The notes below the pieces were generated by a model. The model saw only the letters and a list, made by a program, of their open reading frames with translations, did not search any database and was not told the origin of the DNA. Positions 7,933 to 17,246 of a stretch of 52,210 bases of DNA are shown in pieces (the first letter of the stretch is position 1; every line of letters starts with the position of its first letter). Position numbers and translations under genes: made by a program. Where the stretch lies: contig CBDCMJ010000002.1 of the NCBI GenBank assembly GCA_965218875.1, positions 1 to 52,210 on the forward strand, written 5' to 3'. This stretch comes from CBDCMJ01 sp965218875. GTDB taxonomy: Bacteria; Chloroflexota; Dehalococcoidia; Lucifugimonadales; UBA3495.

Positions 7933-8250
7933 GTGGGGCGGCAGCGGCGAATACACCAGCCGGTGTACTACGAATTTCCCGAGGACTTCCCCCAAAGGCT
8001 GGAGCGGTTCAAGGAAGAGACCGGGCTGACCTGGAATGCCCTGGCCCGCCGCCTCGGCGTCAACCCCCACCGGCTGAGGCAGTGGAGGAAAGGGACCGTC
8101 CCCGACTCCACCAACCTATTCATCCTCCTGACCCTGGCAGACAAGCTGGGGCTCAGGGGGATTCTTATGTGTCCTGAAAGGGATATGCCGGGAGGAGGGG
8201 TTGCACTGGACGCTCCTCGTCCTGGGCAGCAACCTCTGCTCCCGGTTTAG
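7933..8250 (+). CDS. Small HTH protein, FPxDFP family, copy 3
   Basis: 105 residues from GTG 7933, three bases after copy 2. The core FPEDFPQRLERFKEETGLTW is followed by LARRLGVNPHRLRQWRKG and a helical segment (LLTLADKLGLRGIL). This copy is most like the one at 38022 (minus), which shares RLERFKEE and LARRLG. So the left cluster holds two subtypes, one of them mirrored on the far side of the conjugation core. Confidence 0.72.
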   Translation: MGRQRRIHQPVYYEFPEDFPQRLERFKEETGLTWNALARRLGVNPHRLRQWRKGTVPDSTNLFILLTLADKLGLRGILMCPERDMPGGGVALDAPRPGQQPLLPV

Positions 8251-8267
8251 GAGCGGGACTCCCGCTC
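8251..8267. terminator. Hairpin between convergent genes, possible two-way terminator
   Basis: GAGCGGG, loop ACT, CCCGCTC. It fills the 51-base gap between the rightward HTH genes and the leftward conjugation operon. There is no T tract, so ending of transcription is inferred from position. Confidence 0.5.
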
Positions 8268-8301
8268 AGCTGCCTGTCCAGTTTCCCGGTCCCGCCTCGC
8301 A

Positions 8302-9942
8302 TCAGGGAGTTCTTGGTTCCTGCCCTGCGGAAGTGGTCCAGATCTTTCCCAACGGCCCCAGCCTCTCAAGCGCCGCCCTGCTTGACACCAGCAGCGGAAC
8401 GTCAACTCTGGTCCGCTCCATCTCCTCCTGTGCCAACCGCTGAAAGTGGCTCGTGGCGAGGTCGTCGTCGAAGACCATCAGGACGGCGGGTTGGACGCCA
8501 TGATCGTCGGTGGGCCGGTGGGTTGAATAGTAGCGCAGGTAGGGGGCCAGGCGTGCCGCCATCGTGGTGGGCCGCACCGCCCGGCGTTCCCATTCCAGGA
8601 AAAAGCTCCAGGTGACGCCGCCCCGCCCCAACACGCCGAAGGCGTCGGGGTGAATCGAGCGCAGCCGGTCGCCGTACCGGAAGTGCCTTGATGCCCGGTG
8701 GGGCGGGTCCAGTTGCACGGTCTCCCAGCCCAGGGAGCGGGCCTGCTCGGCCAGCGCGGCCAAGAACCCGTGAACGGCGGCGGTGTGCTCGATGTTTCGG
8801 AGCAACTGGCGGCTGCGCCTGCCCGAGACGTTGCGCCAGTCCCGCTGTTTCCGGGGGTTGGTCGCAGAGGCGCTCCAACGTTTCCTCGCCACTCCCACGG
8901 AGGCCCGGTCCCGACGCGCCAGCAACGCCAGCCCCCGGTCGGTGAGGGCCAGCCTTTGGCCCTGGCAGGAGACCCGCTCAACCAGCCCGGCGTCAGCTAC
9001 GGGCAACAGGACCTGGGACAGCCGTCCCTGGGAGACGCCCATCAACATCCGAAGGTGCCGCGGGGCAATCCAGGGCCAGTCGGAAACCAGGTCCAACGCC
9101 AGTTTCCCGGCGGGTTTCAGCAGGGCGGGCAGCAGCCATTCCGGTGCGTTCCCCTCTTCGGAGTCGGGCTCTATGTCGCGGGGAAGAATCGCCCGTAACG
9201 TCGGCTGCTCCGCTGGCAGCCCGCCACCCCCTTCCACGTGGCCCAAGGCCGCTTTCAGGTCCAGCGCAGCGTTGACGGAGGGAAGCTGCCAGACGGGACT
9301 GTCGGGGCCGCACCAGGCCGCGTTTCGCTCAAGGGATAGCAGGACCGGAAAGGGCGCTGCGGCCAACAGGCGGCGGGCGTGCCGCAACCTGGTCTCGTCG
9401 GGCAACAGCAGTAGCACACCGCCGGGCGGCGGCCCCTCCCTGAGCCGCCAGATCCGCTTGGCGAAGCCGGTGCGGTCGGCGGTGAGTCCCTGCCTGATCA
9501 CGCCGACGGTGCGGCCGTCGTTGAGTACGATAGCGGCGTCCAGGGGCAATCCCCGGTACCACCGGAACGAAGCGATTCCCTCCAGGGCGGCAATGGAAGA
9601 CGTGAGTCGGTAGATCACGGCCACGGCGTCCAGCCGCTCCAAAAGGATGCGCCGCCACCGGGCGGATACCGGGTGGCGGCGCAAAATCTGTTCCAGGGTA
9701 ATGCCCTCGACCTCGGCCAGGCGGCGCAATCCGGCATTGGTGAGGAAGTAGCGGCGGGTCCGGCGAAGCAGGGCGGTGGCGTGGGGGAGGGAGGCGACAA
9801 GGCCCTCGCGCTCCAGGGCGGCGACGGCGTTGTAGGCCGAGCGGTCGGGTACGCCGGAGACGGCGGCCAGCTCCAGCCGGTCCAGGAAGGGCATGGCCGC
9901 CACCCGCCGCAGGGTCTCCAGGTGAATCTCTCCGTTGCTCAT
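8302..9942 (-). CDS. Replication-relaxation (Replic_Relax) family protein
   Basis: 546 residues. Two winged-helix-like regions are visible (about 1-80, and about 290-350 with HLRMLMGVSQGRLSQVL). The C-terminal part (about 385-490) matches the Replic_Relax pattern: H-x-x-x-VHGFLAALAEQA, IHPDAFGVL, a W-SFFLEWERR strand, and a Y-LRYY segment. Family members are common beside T4SS genes on plasmids and conjugative elements, and their activity is not settled. It overlaps the coupling-protein gene by one base and is the last gene of the minus-strand conjugation operon. Since no classical relaxase is present, it is the best candidate for an origin-binding or relaxosome function, by inference only. 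Confidence 0.75.
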   Translation of the reverse strand: MSNGEIHLETLRRVAAMPFLDRLELAAVSGVPDRSAYNAVAALEREGLVASLPHATALLRRTRRYFLTNAGLRRLAEVEGITLEQILRRHPVSARWRRILLERLDAVAVIYRLTSSIAALEGIASFRWYRGLPLDAAIVLNDGRTVGVIRQGLTADRTGFAKRIWRLREGPPPGGVLLLLPDETRLRHARRLLAAAPFPVLLSLERNAAWCGPDSPVWQLPSVNAALDLKAALGHVEGGGGLPAEQPTLRAILPRDIEPDSEEGNAPEWLLPALLKPAGKLALDLVSDWPWIAPRHLRMLMGVSQGRLSQVLLPVADAGLVERVSCQGQRLALTDRGLALLARRDRASVGVARKRWSASATNPRKQRDWRNVSGRRSRQLLRNIEHTAAVHGFLAALAEQARSLGWETVQLDPPHRASRHFRYGDRLRSIHPDAFGVLGRGGVTWSFFLEWERRAVRPTTMAARLAPYLRYYSTHRPTDDHGVQPAVLMVFDDDLATSHFQRLAQEEMERTRVDVPLLVSSRAALERLGPLGKIWTTSAGQEPRTP

Positions 9943-12521
9943 CAGGCGTCACCTCCGGAACCACTTCCCGGCGGGTTGGGGTTGCGGGTGCGCGTCCGGT
10001 GCTGCCCGCCGGTCTGGTCCGTGGCCGGAGGATGCGCCGGTGGGGAACCATTGGCGTTCTGCCGCTCCGCCAGGAGCCTGCGGTACTCGCTCACCCTCTG
10101 CTCCCCGTCGGCGTTGGCGGCGGCCAGCTGCCCGGCGCTGGTGGTGTAGCCCCTGGAGGCGTTGCGAACGGCCTCGGCCACCTCGGGGTCGCCCGGCTCC
10201 GGCTTCCGCGTCATCATGGAGTAGGCGGGCAGCCGCTCCGTGCCCACGGTGGCCCGCACGTAGCATTGGTGCACCGGCAATGACGTAATGTCGTCCTCGC
10301 TGACCCGGTCCTTGCCCAGCTCCCAGACCAGCCGGCGGGCGTCGCTGCCCGCCACCTGGAACACCGCCAAACAGCCCAGGTTGGCCAGGATGGTGTCCTG
10401 CATGGTGCGGGAGAGGTCGTCCAGCTTGGCCAGGCTCTGCGTCGCCAGGATGAAACTGGCGCCGTACTTGCCCAGCTCGCTGAGCATGGACTCGTAATCG
10501 ACGCCGGGCATGGATTGCATCTCGTCCACGACCACCAGGGCGCCCCGCCGCCGGTGCAGGGGCAGGCTCTCCTGCTCCCGGATCACCGAGTCCACCAGGT
10601 TGAGCAGGGACGCCCCCACCAGGGCGGCCACGTCCCTGCCCGCCGTCCCCTGGGCGGTGGACACCAGCAGCACCCCGCCCTCCAGGATGGTCTCCCGCAG
10701 GTCGATGGTGGAGCGGGACTGGCCCAGAATGGAGCGGGCGCGCTTGGAGGAGGCGTAGTAGGCCAGGCGGGTCTGCACCGGGGCCAATGCCTCGGCCCGG
10801 TACTGGCGGTGCCAGCCGCCGAAGTCCCGCTCCCACCACTCCATGATGTAGGGGTCGGAGACCTTCGCCAGCACCTCGCCCCGGAACTTGCCGTCGGAGA
10901 GGAGCTTCAGCCCGTCCAGGATGGTGTGCTGGTCGCCGGCGTCGGTGGACGGGTGGGAGTTGGCCTCGTGCAGGGTCTTGACGGTGTGCTCCAGGATGGA
11001 CTGCATCCTGGGACCCCACTGCTCCCACAGGCCCCGCGCCACCCGCACCACCGAGTCGGCGGTGCGGTCCCGGTCGGCGAAGATGCGGGTGTCCAGCAGG
11101 TTGATTCCGGGCGCGCCCTGTTCGTCGGCCAGGTCGATGAGCCTCACTTTGTCGACGATGGACCCGGGGACGTGCTCCAGCAGCCCGGCCACCAGGTCGG
11201 CATGGGGGTCGACGACGATGATGGCGTCGCCGTCCCGGCCCGCCGCCTTCTCCCGCAGCTTGTGGACGACGATGTGGTGCATCAGGGTGGACTTGCCCAT
11301 GCGGGTGCGGGCCACGTAGAGGTGGTGGCGGCGCAGCAGGTCCTCGGGGAAGCGGATCTCCCGGGTCTGCCCGCCGGTGGTGTCGCCCACCAGGGCGCCC
11401 TCGGCGGTGCCCCGGACCGGGGGCAGCAGGGACCTGGAGCCTGACCGTTCCACCAGCGGAGTCTCGTCCCGCTCACCCGGCGGGTGCCACAGGGCGGCCG
11501 CCTCCCTGACCCCCAGGATGCTGCGCTTGCCGAACAGACCCGGTCCGGCGGGGTGCAGGTTGTCCGTGGGAACCAGTGGTTGTACGTCGCCGACCTTGAA
11601 CCTGGCCCCGGCGGGATGGTCGAAGTGGCGGTAGGCGGCGGCCACCCCTTCCAGCAGTTCCTCGGCCCGTTGGAGACGGCCCCGTTCCGGCAGGACGGCC
11701 ACCACCTGCAACTCGGCGTCGAAGGCGATGCGGGAGACCTTCTCCCGTATCAGGATGGGGTCGTAGACCCGGCTGCGGGCCTGCTTCCAGCGCCACCAGC
11801 CCCAGCCCGCCACGGTCAGGCCCAGGACGGAACCCGCGCCAAGGAGCGACGCCTTTAGGAACTCGCCGTCCTGCACCCACAGGTAGCCCTTCAGGGCGGC
11901 CAGCGCCCCCGCGCCCAGCACGGCCATGGTGACGCCGTCCAGCTGCAGGGGCTTGGTCTGGTAGGTGTAGGAGGGATCGGGCCGCTGCTGGCCCGGGTTC
12001 TTGAAGGCCTTCTGCTGGTGAGCCTGGGACCAGTCGGGACCGAGGGAGCGCAGCAGCAGGCGGGAGACCAGCCGCTCGCCGGGCCGCAGGTCGCCGAGCG
12101 CCCCCAGGAGGGCGATGAGGGGGTCGGAGCCGGCGTCCAGCAGGTCGTCGTCACGGAAGGTGCGCAGGGGCACGAACTCCGGCCCTCCGGAGCGGAGAGT
12201 CAGGCCCCAGGCCTGCTCCCCCGGGTCCAGCCGCAACGGGTCGTCCTCGGGCGGTACTTCGCGGATGCGGGCCTGGGGGTAGTGGGCGGCCAGCTGTCCC
12301 TGGACCACCTGCCGGTCCAGGCAGCGGGCCATCAGGGTGACGCCGTTGGCGTCACCGGCCAACTCAAGGGAGAAGGGTTCGGGGACGGCGATGGACTGGA
12401 GCAGGTTCTCCACCCCCAGCAGGGTGCGCTCGCCGGTGCGCGGCGGCGTCACCGCCAGCAGCGCCGGGGGACGCTTGTTGCGGCCGTCGCCGAAGAGCAA
12501 TTTCTTGATGTTGGTATTCAT
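9942..12521 (-). CDS. Type IV coupling ATPase (VirD4/TraD-like)
   Basis: 859 residues. Two membrane spans lie at about 196-215 and 222-243. The ATPase core has a Walker A at about 403-412 (ARTRMGKST, lacking the usual first Gly), the strand IIVVDPHAD (434-442), Walker B at 661-670 (ALVVVDEMQS) and the sensor ILATQSL (691-697). The last 60 residues are polar and disordered. Such proteins sit at the inner membrane and hand the DNA-relaxase complex to the secretion channel. The gene lies between the Replic_Relax gene and virB4 in one operon. The architecture also resembles HerA-type proteins, but the membrane spans and neighbours favour the coupling role. Confidence 0.88.
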   Translation of the reverse strand: MNTNIKKLLFGDGRNKRPPALLAVTPPRTGERTLLGVENLLQSIAVPEPFSLELAGDANGVTLMARCLDRQVVQGQLAAHYPQARIREVPPEDDPLRLDPGEQAWGLTLRSGGPEFVPLRTFRDDDLLDAGSDPLIALLGALGDLRPGERLVSRLLLRSLGPDWSQAHQQKAFKNPGQQRPDPSYTYQTKPLQLDGVTMAVLGAGALAALKGYLWVQDGEFLKASLLGAGSVLGLTVAGWGWWRWKQARSRVYDPILIREKVSRIAFDAELQVVAVLPERGRLQRAEELLEGVAAAYRHFDHPAGARFKVGDVQPLVPTDNLHPAGPGLFGKRSILGVREAAALWHPPGERDETPLVERSGSRSLLPPVRGTAEGALVGDTTGGQTREIRFPEDLLRRHHLYVARTRMGKSTLMHHIVVHKLREKAAGRDGDAIIVVDPHADLVAGLLEHVPGSIVDKVRLIDLADEQGAPGINLLDTRIFADRDRTADSVVRVARGLWEQWGPRMQSILEHTVKTLHEANSHPSTDAGDQHTILDGLKLLSDGKFRGEVLAKVSDPYIMEWWERDFGGWHRQYRAEALAPVQTRLAYYASSKRARSILGQSRSTIDLRETILEGGVLLVSTAQGTAGRDVAALVGASLLNLVDSVIREQESLPLHRRRGALVVVDEMQSMPGVDYESMLSELGKYGASFILATQSLAKLDDLSRTMQDTILANLGCLAVFQVAGSDARRLVWELGKDRVSEDDITSLPVHQCYVRATVGTERLPAYSMMTRKPEPGDPEVAEAVRNASRGYTTSAGQLAAANADGEQRVSEYRRLLAERQNANGSPPAHPPATDQTGGQHRTRTRNPNPPGSGSGGDA

Positions 12522-12556
12522 GTTGGATGCCTCTCTTTACGGGATTTGTTTGCGGA

Positions 12557-14836
12557 CTAATGACGCGGCCCCGGCCGCCACTCGATTACCTCGGTTTCCT
12601 CGGGGGTGGCCTCGATACGGATGGGGAATCGGTTGCCTCGCGCCAGCAGCAGCCCGTCTCCCCTGGGACAGGACAGGAGCCAGCGTTGCAGCTCCACCGG
12701 CAGGTCGAAGGCTTCCCCAACCGTGCTTATCGCCGCCGCGTCCTGCTGGAGCAGCAGCTTGAAGGCGGCGTTCTGGAGCAGCGCCCTGCCGCTGTGCCCG
12801 GTGATGGTCCGGGAGGAGTCCTCGCTGAGCAGGTCCTGCACATCCTGGGTGATGAACTGCAACCCCAGCCGGTGCTTGCGGGCGCGTTTCGCCATGCTGA
12901 CCATGAAGGCGGCGCCCTCCGGGTGCTGCATGATGCTCCACACCTCGTCCACCACCAGCAGCCTCGGCCGGGGGTCCTGGGCGGCGGCGGCCCATACCGT
13001 CTCGGTGCAGACCATCGCGGCGGCGGGCCGAAGCTCCGGCTCCAGCAGGTGCAGGTCGAAGACGGTGACCAGGGCCTCGTGGGTCAAGAGGTCGTCGCCC
13101 TCGTCGGAGAGCAGGTGGCGCAGGCTGCCGGTGGCGAAGGGCCGCAGCAGGTGGGCGATAGCCCGCCCCGAACTGGATTCGGGGTCGCCACCGCCCTCGG
13201 CTTCCAGGTAGGCGTAGAAGTCGCGGAAACCGGTGCGCTCCCTATGCTCGGCGTAGTAGCCCGCCAAGGCGTGGTCCAGGGAGGACCGTCGCTCGGCGCT
13301 CAGCCGCTCCCCCACCATCACCTCGATCAACCGCCGCAGGCTGCCGATGCGCTGCAACAGTTCCTCGCTGTCGCCCCGGTCGATGACGAAGGGATTCATG
13401 CCCTGCCCCGCGATTCCAGGGGACAGCACCCTCCCGCCGGCGGCGCGGGCCATGTCGGCGTACTCGCCCTCCGGGTCGATCACGTAGGCGCGCACGCCAC
13501 GGCAGACGCCGCGCAGCACTCCCAGCTTGGTGGCGAAGGATTTTCCGCTGCCGGATCTCGCCAGTACCGCGGTGTTGGCGTTCAGGTGGGTGCCGTCGAA
13601 GGGGTCGTAGACGATGGGGGCGCAGGCCCTGAGATCAATGCCGTAGAGGGTGCCGCTCCTGGTGTCCAGGTCCGGCGGCGAGAAGGGGAACAGCCTCGCC
13701 AGGCTGGACGTGTCCAGGGTCCGCCAAACCGCCACGGCGTTCAGGCCCAGGGGCAACGTCGAAAGCAGGCCCTCGCGCTGGCGGAAGGCCAGGTTGTCCA
13801 GCTTGCCCAGGGTGGCGGCGAAGTGGCCGCGGGCTTTCTGCGTCAATTCCTTCAACCCGTCGGCGTTGTCGGCGTGCAACGTAACCGACAGGGAGGCGTG
13901 GAACAGCCTTTCCCGTCCTCGCTGCACCTCGTCCCTGAGTCTTGATACGTCTTCCAAGGCGATCTCCGCCTCCGGCGACAGGCTGCGGCCCCGGTTCAGA
14001 GATAGGCTTTGCGCCGACTCGAACCTGACCTTCTGCCACTCCAGGGTGCGGGCGGCCTGCTCCGACGGGATGGCGCCCAGGTGGACCGACAGGTCCATGG
14101 GCGCTCCGGCGGCCATCAGCCCCTGCAGGAAGCCCGGGGCCAGCAAGCGGGGCCACTTGCCCAGGTGCAGGGAGCGGACCAGGTGGCCTCCCACGCGGAT
14201 ATCCCGGCGGTTGATTTCCACCGCCAACTCGGCGTCTTCGTCGCGCTCGGCGGGGGAGCCGCCCAGGGCCGAGGCCAGCAACAGCAACCGCAGGGCCTGG
14301 CCTGACAGGGGGAACACCCCCAGGCCGGCGCGGGACAGCAGGCCCCGCAGCTCGTCGGCGCGGCCGTGCTCGCAGATTGCGTAGAAGCGCCGGTCCAGGA
14401 TTCCCTCGCGGGCCTCCAGTCCGGTCAGCAGGCGTCCCAGGGACTCGGCCGCGTCGCGGGTCTGCTGGGGTAGGTCTCCCGGCTGGGCGGCTTCCAAATT
14501 GCTCCTCAGCTCCTGTAACACCGGCGGGTGCTGGCGCACCAGCAACTGCACCGGGAAGTCCAGGGCGTTCAGGGATCCCGCGAAGGCTCCCAGCTTGGGC
14601 TCGTCCAGCTCCAGCCCCATCACCTCGCACACCGCCAGCTTCATGCCATCCAGGCGCACCGGCCCGTCCTCCTCCAGGTGGGAGAGCATGAAGAAAAGCG
14701 ACAAAGAGGGCGGCGGCTTGGGTTCCGCCGCCTCGGTGAGCTCGATGTCGTTGGGTTGAATTTCCTCGGACGCTGCGGGATTTTCCTTCCTGCCGCGTCC
14801 GGCCAGCTTCTTCAGGTTGGGTAGTGTCGCTTTCAT
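12557..14836 (-). CDS. VirB4-type conjugation ATPase
   Basis: 759 residues without membrane spans. The C-terminal ATPase has Walker A ARSGSGKSF (426-434), VIDPEGEYAD (452-461) typical of VirB4/TraC, Walker B LLVVDEVW (626-633) and FITQDVQDLL (661-670). The N-terminal 380 residues correspond to the VirB4 N-domain. It would power pilus assembly and substrate transfer at the inner membrane. It is preceded by a pilin-like gene and followed by the coupling ATPase, the usual T4SS order. The ribosome site before ATG 14836 is AAAGGAGATT. Confidence 0.93.
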   Translation of the reverse strand: MKATLPNLKKLAGRGRKENPAASEEIQPNDIELTEAAEPKPPPSLSLFFMLSHLEEDGPVRLDGMKLAVCEVMGLELDEPKLGAFAGSLNALDFPVQLLVRQHPPVLQELRSNLEAAQPGDLPQQTRDAAESLGRLLTGLEAREGILDRRFYAICEHGRADELRGLLSRAGLGVFPLSGQALRLLLLASALGGSPAERDEDAELAVEINRRDIRVGGHLVRSLHLGKWPRLLAPGFLQGLMAAGAPMDLSVHLGAIPSEQAARTLEWQKVRFESAQSLSLNRGRSLSPEAEIALEDVSRLRDEVQRGRERLFHASLSVTLHADNADGLKELTQKARGHFAATLGKLDNLAFRQREGLLSTLPLGLNAVAVWRTLDTSSLARLFPFSPPDLDTRSGTLYGIDLRACAPIVYDPFDGTHLNANTAVLARSGSGKSFATKLGVLRGVCRGVRAYVIDPEGEYADMARAAGGRVLSPGIAGQGMNPFVIDRGDSEELLQRIGSLRRLIEVMVGERLSAERRSSLDHALAGYYAEHRERTGFRDFYAYLEAEGGGDPESSSGRAIAHLLRPFATGSLRHLLSDEGDDLLTHEALVTVFDLHLLEPELRPAAAMVCTETVWAAAAQDPRPRLLVVDEVWSIMQHPEGAAFMVSMAKRARKHRLGLQFITQDVQDLLSEDSSRTITGHSGRALLQNAAFKLLLQQDAAAISTVGEAFDLPVELQRWLLSCPRGDGLLLARGNRFPIRIEATPEETEVIEWRPGPRH

Positions 14837-14857
14837 CGGTGAATCTCCTTTTTTCTT

Positions 14858-15178
14858 CTATGGGCCGGGCAGGACTTCGATGATCCGGCTGTTGAGCGCG
14901 GCGGCGATGCCCTTGGCCAGCAGCACCACCACCAGCCCGACCACGGCCATGATTACGGCGTTCCTGGCTTTTCCCCGCCCAGAACCTTCTCCCTCGGCGC
15001 CCTCGGCCATCAGGACGAACCCCGCCCAGACGATGGCGAAGAAGCACAGGCCCACCCCGGCGTAGGCCATGCCGGTCAGCACCGCGTCGAAGGCGGCCAG
15101 CATCCGGGCCTTCTCGTCCGGCGCGGCGGCGGCCACGCAGGCCAGCGCCGCGCCGGAGGCGAGCAGGGTCTTTGCCAC
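14858..15178 (-). CDS. Small two-span membrane protein, pilin-like (VirB2/TrbC type)
   Basis: About 106 residues if it starts at GTG 15178. Other GTG codons just upstream are possible. The N-terminus (AKTLLASGAALACVAAAAP) looks like a signal segment. Two further hydrophobic helices follow (GMAYAGVGLCFFAIVWAGFV and NAVIMAVVGLVVVLLAKGIA), separated by a glycine-rich, charged loop. This is the layout of VirB2/TrbC pilins. It lies between the PrgI fusion gene and virB4. Sequence match to a named family is not certain. Confidence 0.7.
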   Translation of the reverse strand: MAKTLLASGAALACVAAAAPDEKARMLAAFDAVLTGMAYAGVGLCFFAIVWAGFVLMAEGAEGEGSGRGKARNAVIMAVVGLVVVLLAKGIAAALNSRIIEVLPGP

Positions 15179-15183
15179 GCGCC

Positions 15184-16785
15184 CTACCACGGCCGCCAGT
15201 TCCACCAACTGGAATCGCCCACCGGGGTCTGCTCCGCCGTGGGCGGTGGCGGCGTGGGTGGGGGAACGTGCAGGGCCTCGTATGGGTCGTCGGCCCCTAC
15301 GCCCAGGCCCGAAGCCAGGGTTACCGTCTCCGGCCGGGTGCGGGTGATCGGAGCCCGCTGGGTCTCGACAGCTCGCACGTGCTCCGGGTGGTGGACGTAA
15401 ATCCGCACCGTCTTGGTCGTCGAGCTCTCGCCGCATCTGCAAGTCACCCTTCGGGTGTACACGTCGGTCCGGGCCGGGTGGTGGGTGGTCTGGAGCATCG
15501 GCGGCAGCGGCACGTTCAAGGTCGCCGTGAGGTCCGCCGTGATTTCCACTTCGTGAGTCGCCTTGTTGCTGCCGATGGGCAGCCGGAAGCGGGTCTGGCC
15601 GTTTGGCACAAATGACGCGCTGGCCCCGTGGCTGCCGGCGACTACGTTGACCCTTCCGGTGATGCGGGTGACGGTGGCGTCCAAAAGCGTGGGGACCGTC
15701 TGGCTGAAGTGGCCGCCGTACACCGGCAGGTCTATTTCCTGCCGGGTGTCGGTGATGCACTCCGAGGCGACGACGCCGGTGATTTGCCCCGGCGTCCACT
15801 CCAGGGAGGTCAGCTCCAGGTCGCACAGCCCGCCGTCGGCCTGGGGCAGCGGGTAGGGGATCTGGCGGCTCTTCAGGGACACCGCCCCGGACCGGCCCAG
15901 GGAGTCCACCCACGAGAAGGTGAAGGACGGGGACGGGCCGTCCAGGGTCAGGTTGTAGCTCCTGGCCTGGCCCGCCGTCAGGCTGGTGTTGGCCCCCATC
16001 TTCAGGGTCCGGCCCGACCTGCCGCCGAATACCCGCACCTTCAGGTCCAGGTCGTGGGCCGCCCGCAGGGTGACGCCGGCGGTGTCGCCGGAGACGGCGA
16101 GACGTTCGATGAAGATGCGCCGTCCCGGCACCGGCTCCGGCGGGACGAAGTAGATCTCGTCCAGCCGCCAGCCCGGGTCCTCGTCGGGGTCGTCGGCCAG
16201 GACGGCGCTGGGCAGCAGGACCACCGCCAGCAGGCCCAGGGCCGCCACCGCCAGGAAGCGGTTCCAGGGTTTCTTGCCCTTGGATTCATGCTGGCTGGGG
16301 TTGGGGCCGTTGCCGCCGTTGCCGCCGTCCCGGTTGCGGCGTTTGCCGAACCAGCTGTGGGGACGGAACGGTGCTCTCCCCTTCTTGCGGGCAGCCCTGA
16401 CCCCCCGGCTCAAGCCGGAGGCGGCTTTCTTGGCCAGCAGCCGCAGCGGGTCGGGCCTGGTCTCCGCTGGGGCAGGCGGCTCGTTCTTGGTCATTTCCAG
16501 CGGGGACCCGGCGTAGCGCCTGGCCCCCAGGTTGAACTTCAAGAGGTCGGCGGCCACCAGGGGCAGCCCCCGGCCTCCCACCTTGCCCACGGTCATGGCG
16601 ATGCCCACGACGCCGATCAGCACGCCAACCGCCAGCCGCACCGCCATGGGCCCGAAGGGGAGGTAGTTGTAGGCGCCGTAGGCCAGGGCGCAGACCGCCA
16701 CCACCGCCACGATCTGGGGGAAGGTGAACCACAGCAGCACCTTGTCCTCGGCCTGCACGTGGGTGGGGACTTCATGCTCTCTCAT
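15184..16785 (-). CDS. PrgI-like (VirB3-type) protein fused to a large extracytoplasmic domain
   Basis: 533 residues. The first 95 match the PrgI family of Gram-positive-type conjugation systems: VPTHVQAEDKVLLWFTFPQ, two membrane spans at about 22-42 and 47-68, then RRYAG. A basic, disordered stretch follows (about 115-175). A third span (about 177-197) leads into a roughly 330-residue domain rich in beta strands with several Cys. PrgI proteins are normally about 100-150 residues, so the added third span and domain are unusual and may form part of the outer mating channel. The C-terminus is proline-rich. Confidence 0.75.
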   Translation of the reverse strand: MREHEVPTHVQAEDKVLLWFTFPQIVAVVAVCALAYGAYNYLPFGPMAVRLAVGVLIGVVGIAMTVGKVGGRGLPLVAADLLKFNLGARRYAGSPLEMTKNEPPAPAETRPDPLRLLAKKAASGLSRGVRAARKKGRAPFRPHSWFGKRRNRDGGNGGNGPNPSQHESKGKKPWNRFLAVAALGLLAVVLLPSAVLADDPDEDPGWRLDEIYFVPPEPVPGRRIFIERLAVSGDTAGVTLRAAHDLDLKVRVFGGRSGRTLKMGANTSLTAGQARSYNLTLDGPSPSFTFSWVDSLGRSGAVSLKSRQIPYPLPQADGGLCDLELTSLEWTPGQITGVVASECITDTRQEIDLPVYGGHFSQTVPTLLDATVTRITGRVNVVAGSHGASASFVPNGQTRFRLPIGSNKATHEVEITADLTATLNVPLPPMLQTTHHPARTDVYTRRVTCRCGESSTTKTVRIYVHHPEHVRAVETQRAPITRTRPETVTLASGLGVGADDPYEALHVPPPTPPPPTAEQTPVGDSSWWNWRPW

Positions 16786-16795
16786 TCCATCCCTC

Positions 16796-17095
16796 CTAAC
16801 CGCCGTCGCCGACGGAGGGGGTACCGGAGTTGGTGGGGTCGGGCACGGTGGGGTCCACCGGGTTGCCGACGACGGCGTTCATCACCAGTTCCACCACGCC
16901 GTAGGCCACCAGGGCCAGCACGATTCCGGCCAGGGCGGTCATCATGGCCGCCTTGCCCCGCTCCATCTGGTTGGGCGCGCCGGAGGCGGTGAGGTACATG
17001 TAGGCCCCGTAGATGAAATAACCCACGCCCACGACGCCAACCAAGCCCAGCAGGATGCCCACCAGGTTCGATATGGTCTGTGTCAGATCGTCCAT
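16796..17095 (-). CDS. Pilin-like membrane protein (TrbC/VirB2 type)
   Basis: 99 residues. Two hydrophobic helices (LVGILLGLVGVVGVGYFIYG and MMTALAGIVLALVAYGVVEL) flank a short loop (APNQMERGKAA). This is the common plan of conjugative pilin subunits in T4SS loci of Gram-positives and Chloroflexi. The tail is Pro/Thr/Gly-rich. It is ten bases upstream of the PrgI fusion gene. It could be the main pilin, with the 14858 gene a second one. Confidence 0.78.
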   Translation of the reverse strand: MDDLTQTISNLVGILLGLVGVVGVGYFIYGAYMYLTASGAPNQMERGKAAMMTALAGIVLALVAYGVVELVMNAVVGNPVDPTVPDPTNSGTPSVGDGG

Positions 17096-17246
17096 ACGGT
17101 TTTTCTCCTTTCAAATTGAATTGCTCGATTTGTGAATTGCGTTGCTGTGGTCAGCCCCAATCTGCTACTGGCACATGGCTCCACCTCCTGGGCGGTTCCG
17201 GCGCGAAACCTGTCCGCGCCGGTGGTTGTCGTCGTTCCGGTTGCCG

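Noticed and set aside
12527..13945. 472-residue plus-strand frame opposite virB4
   Set aside because: Antisense shadow of the VirB4 ATPase, rich in Gly, Gln and Val, with no domain.
15179..15913. Extending the small pilin-like gene upstream to 15913
   Set aside because: That part lies in another frame of the PrgI fusion gene and has Arg/Pro-rich shadow composition. The hydrophobic protein starts near 15178.
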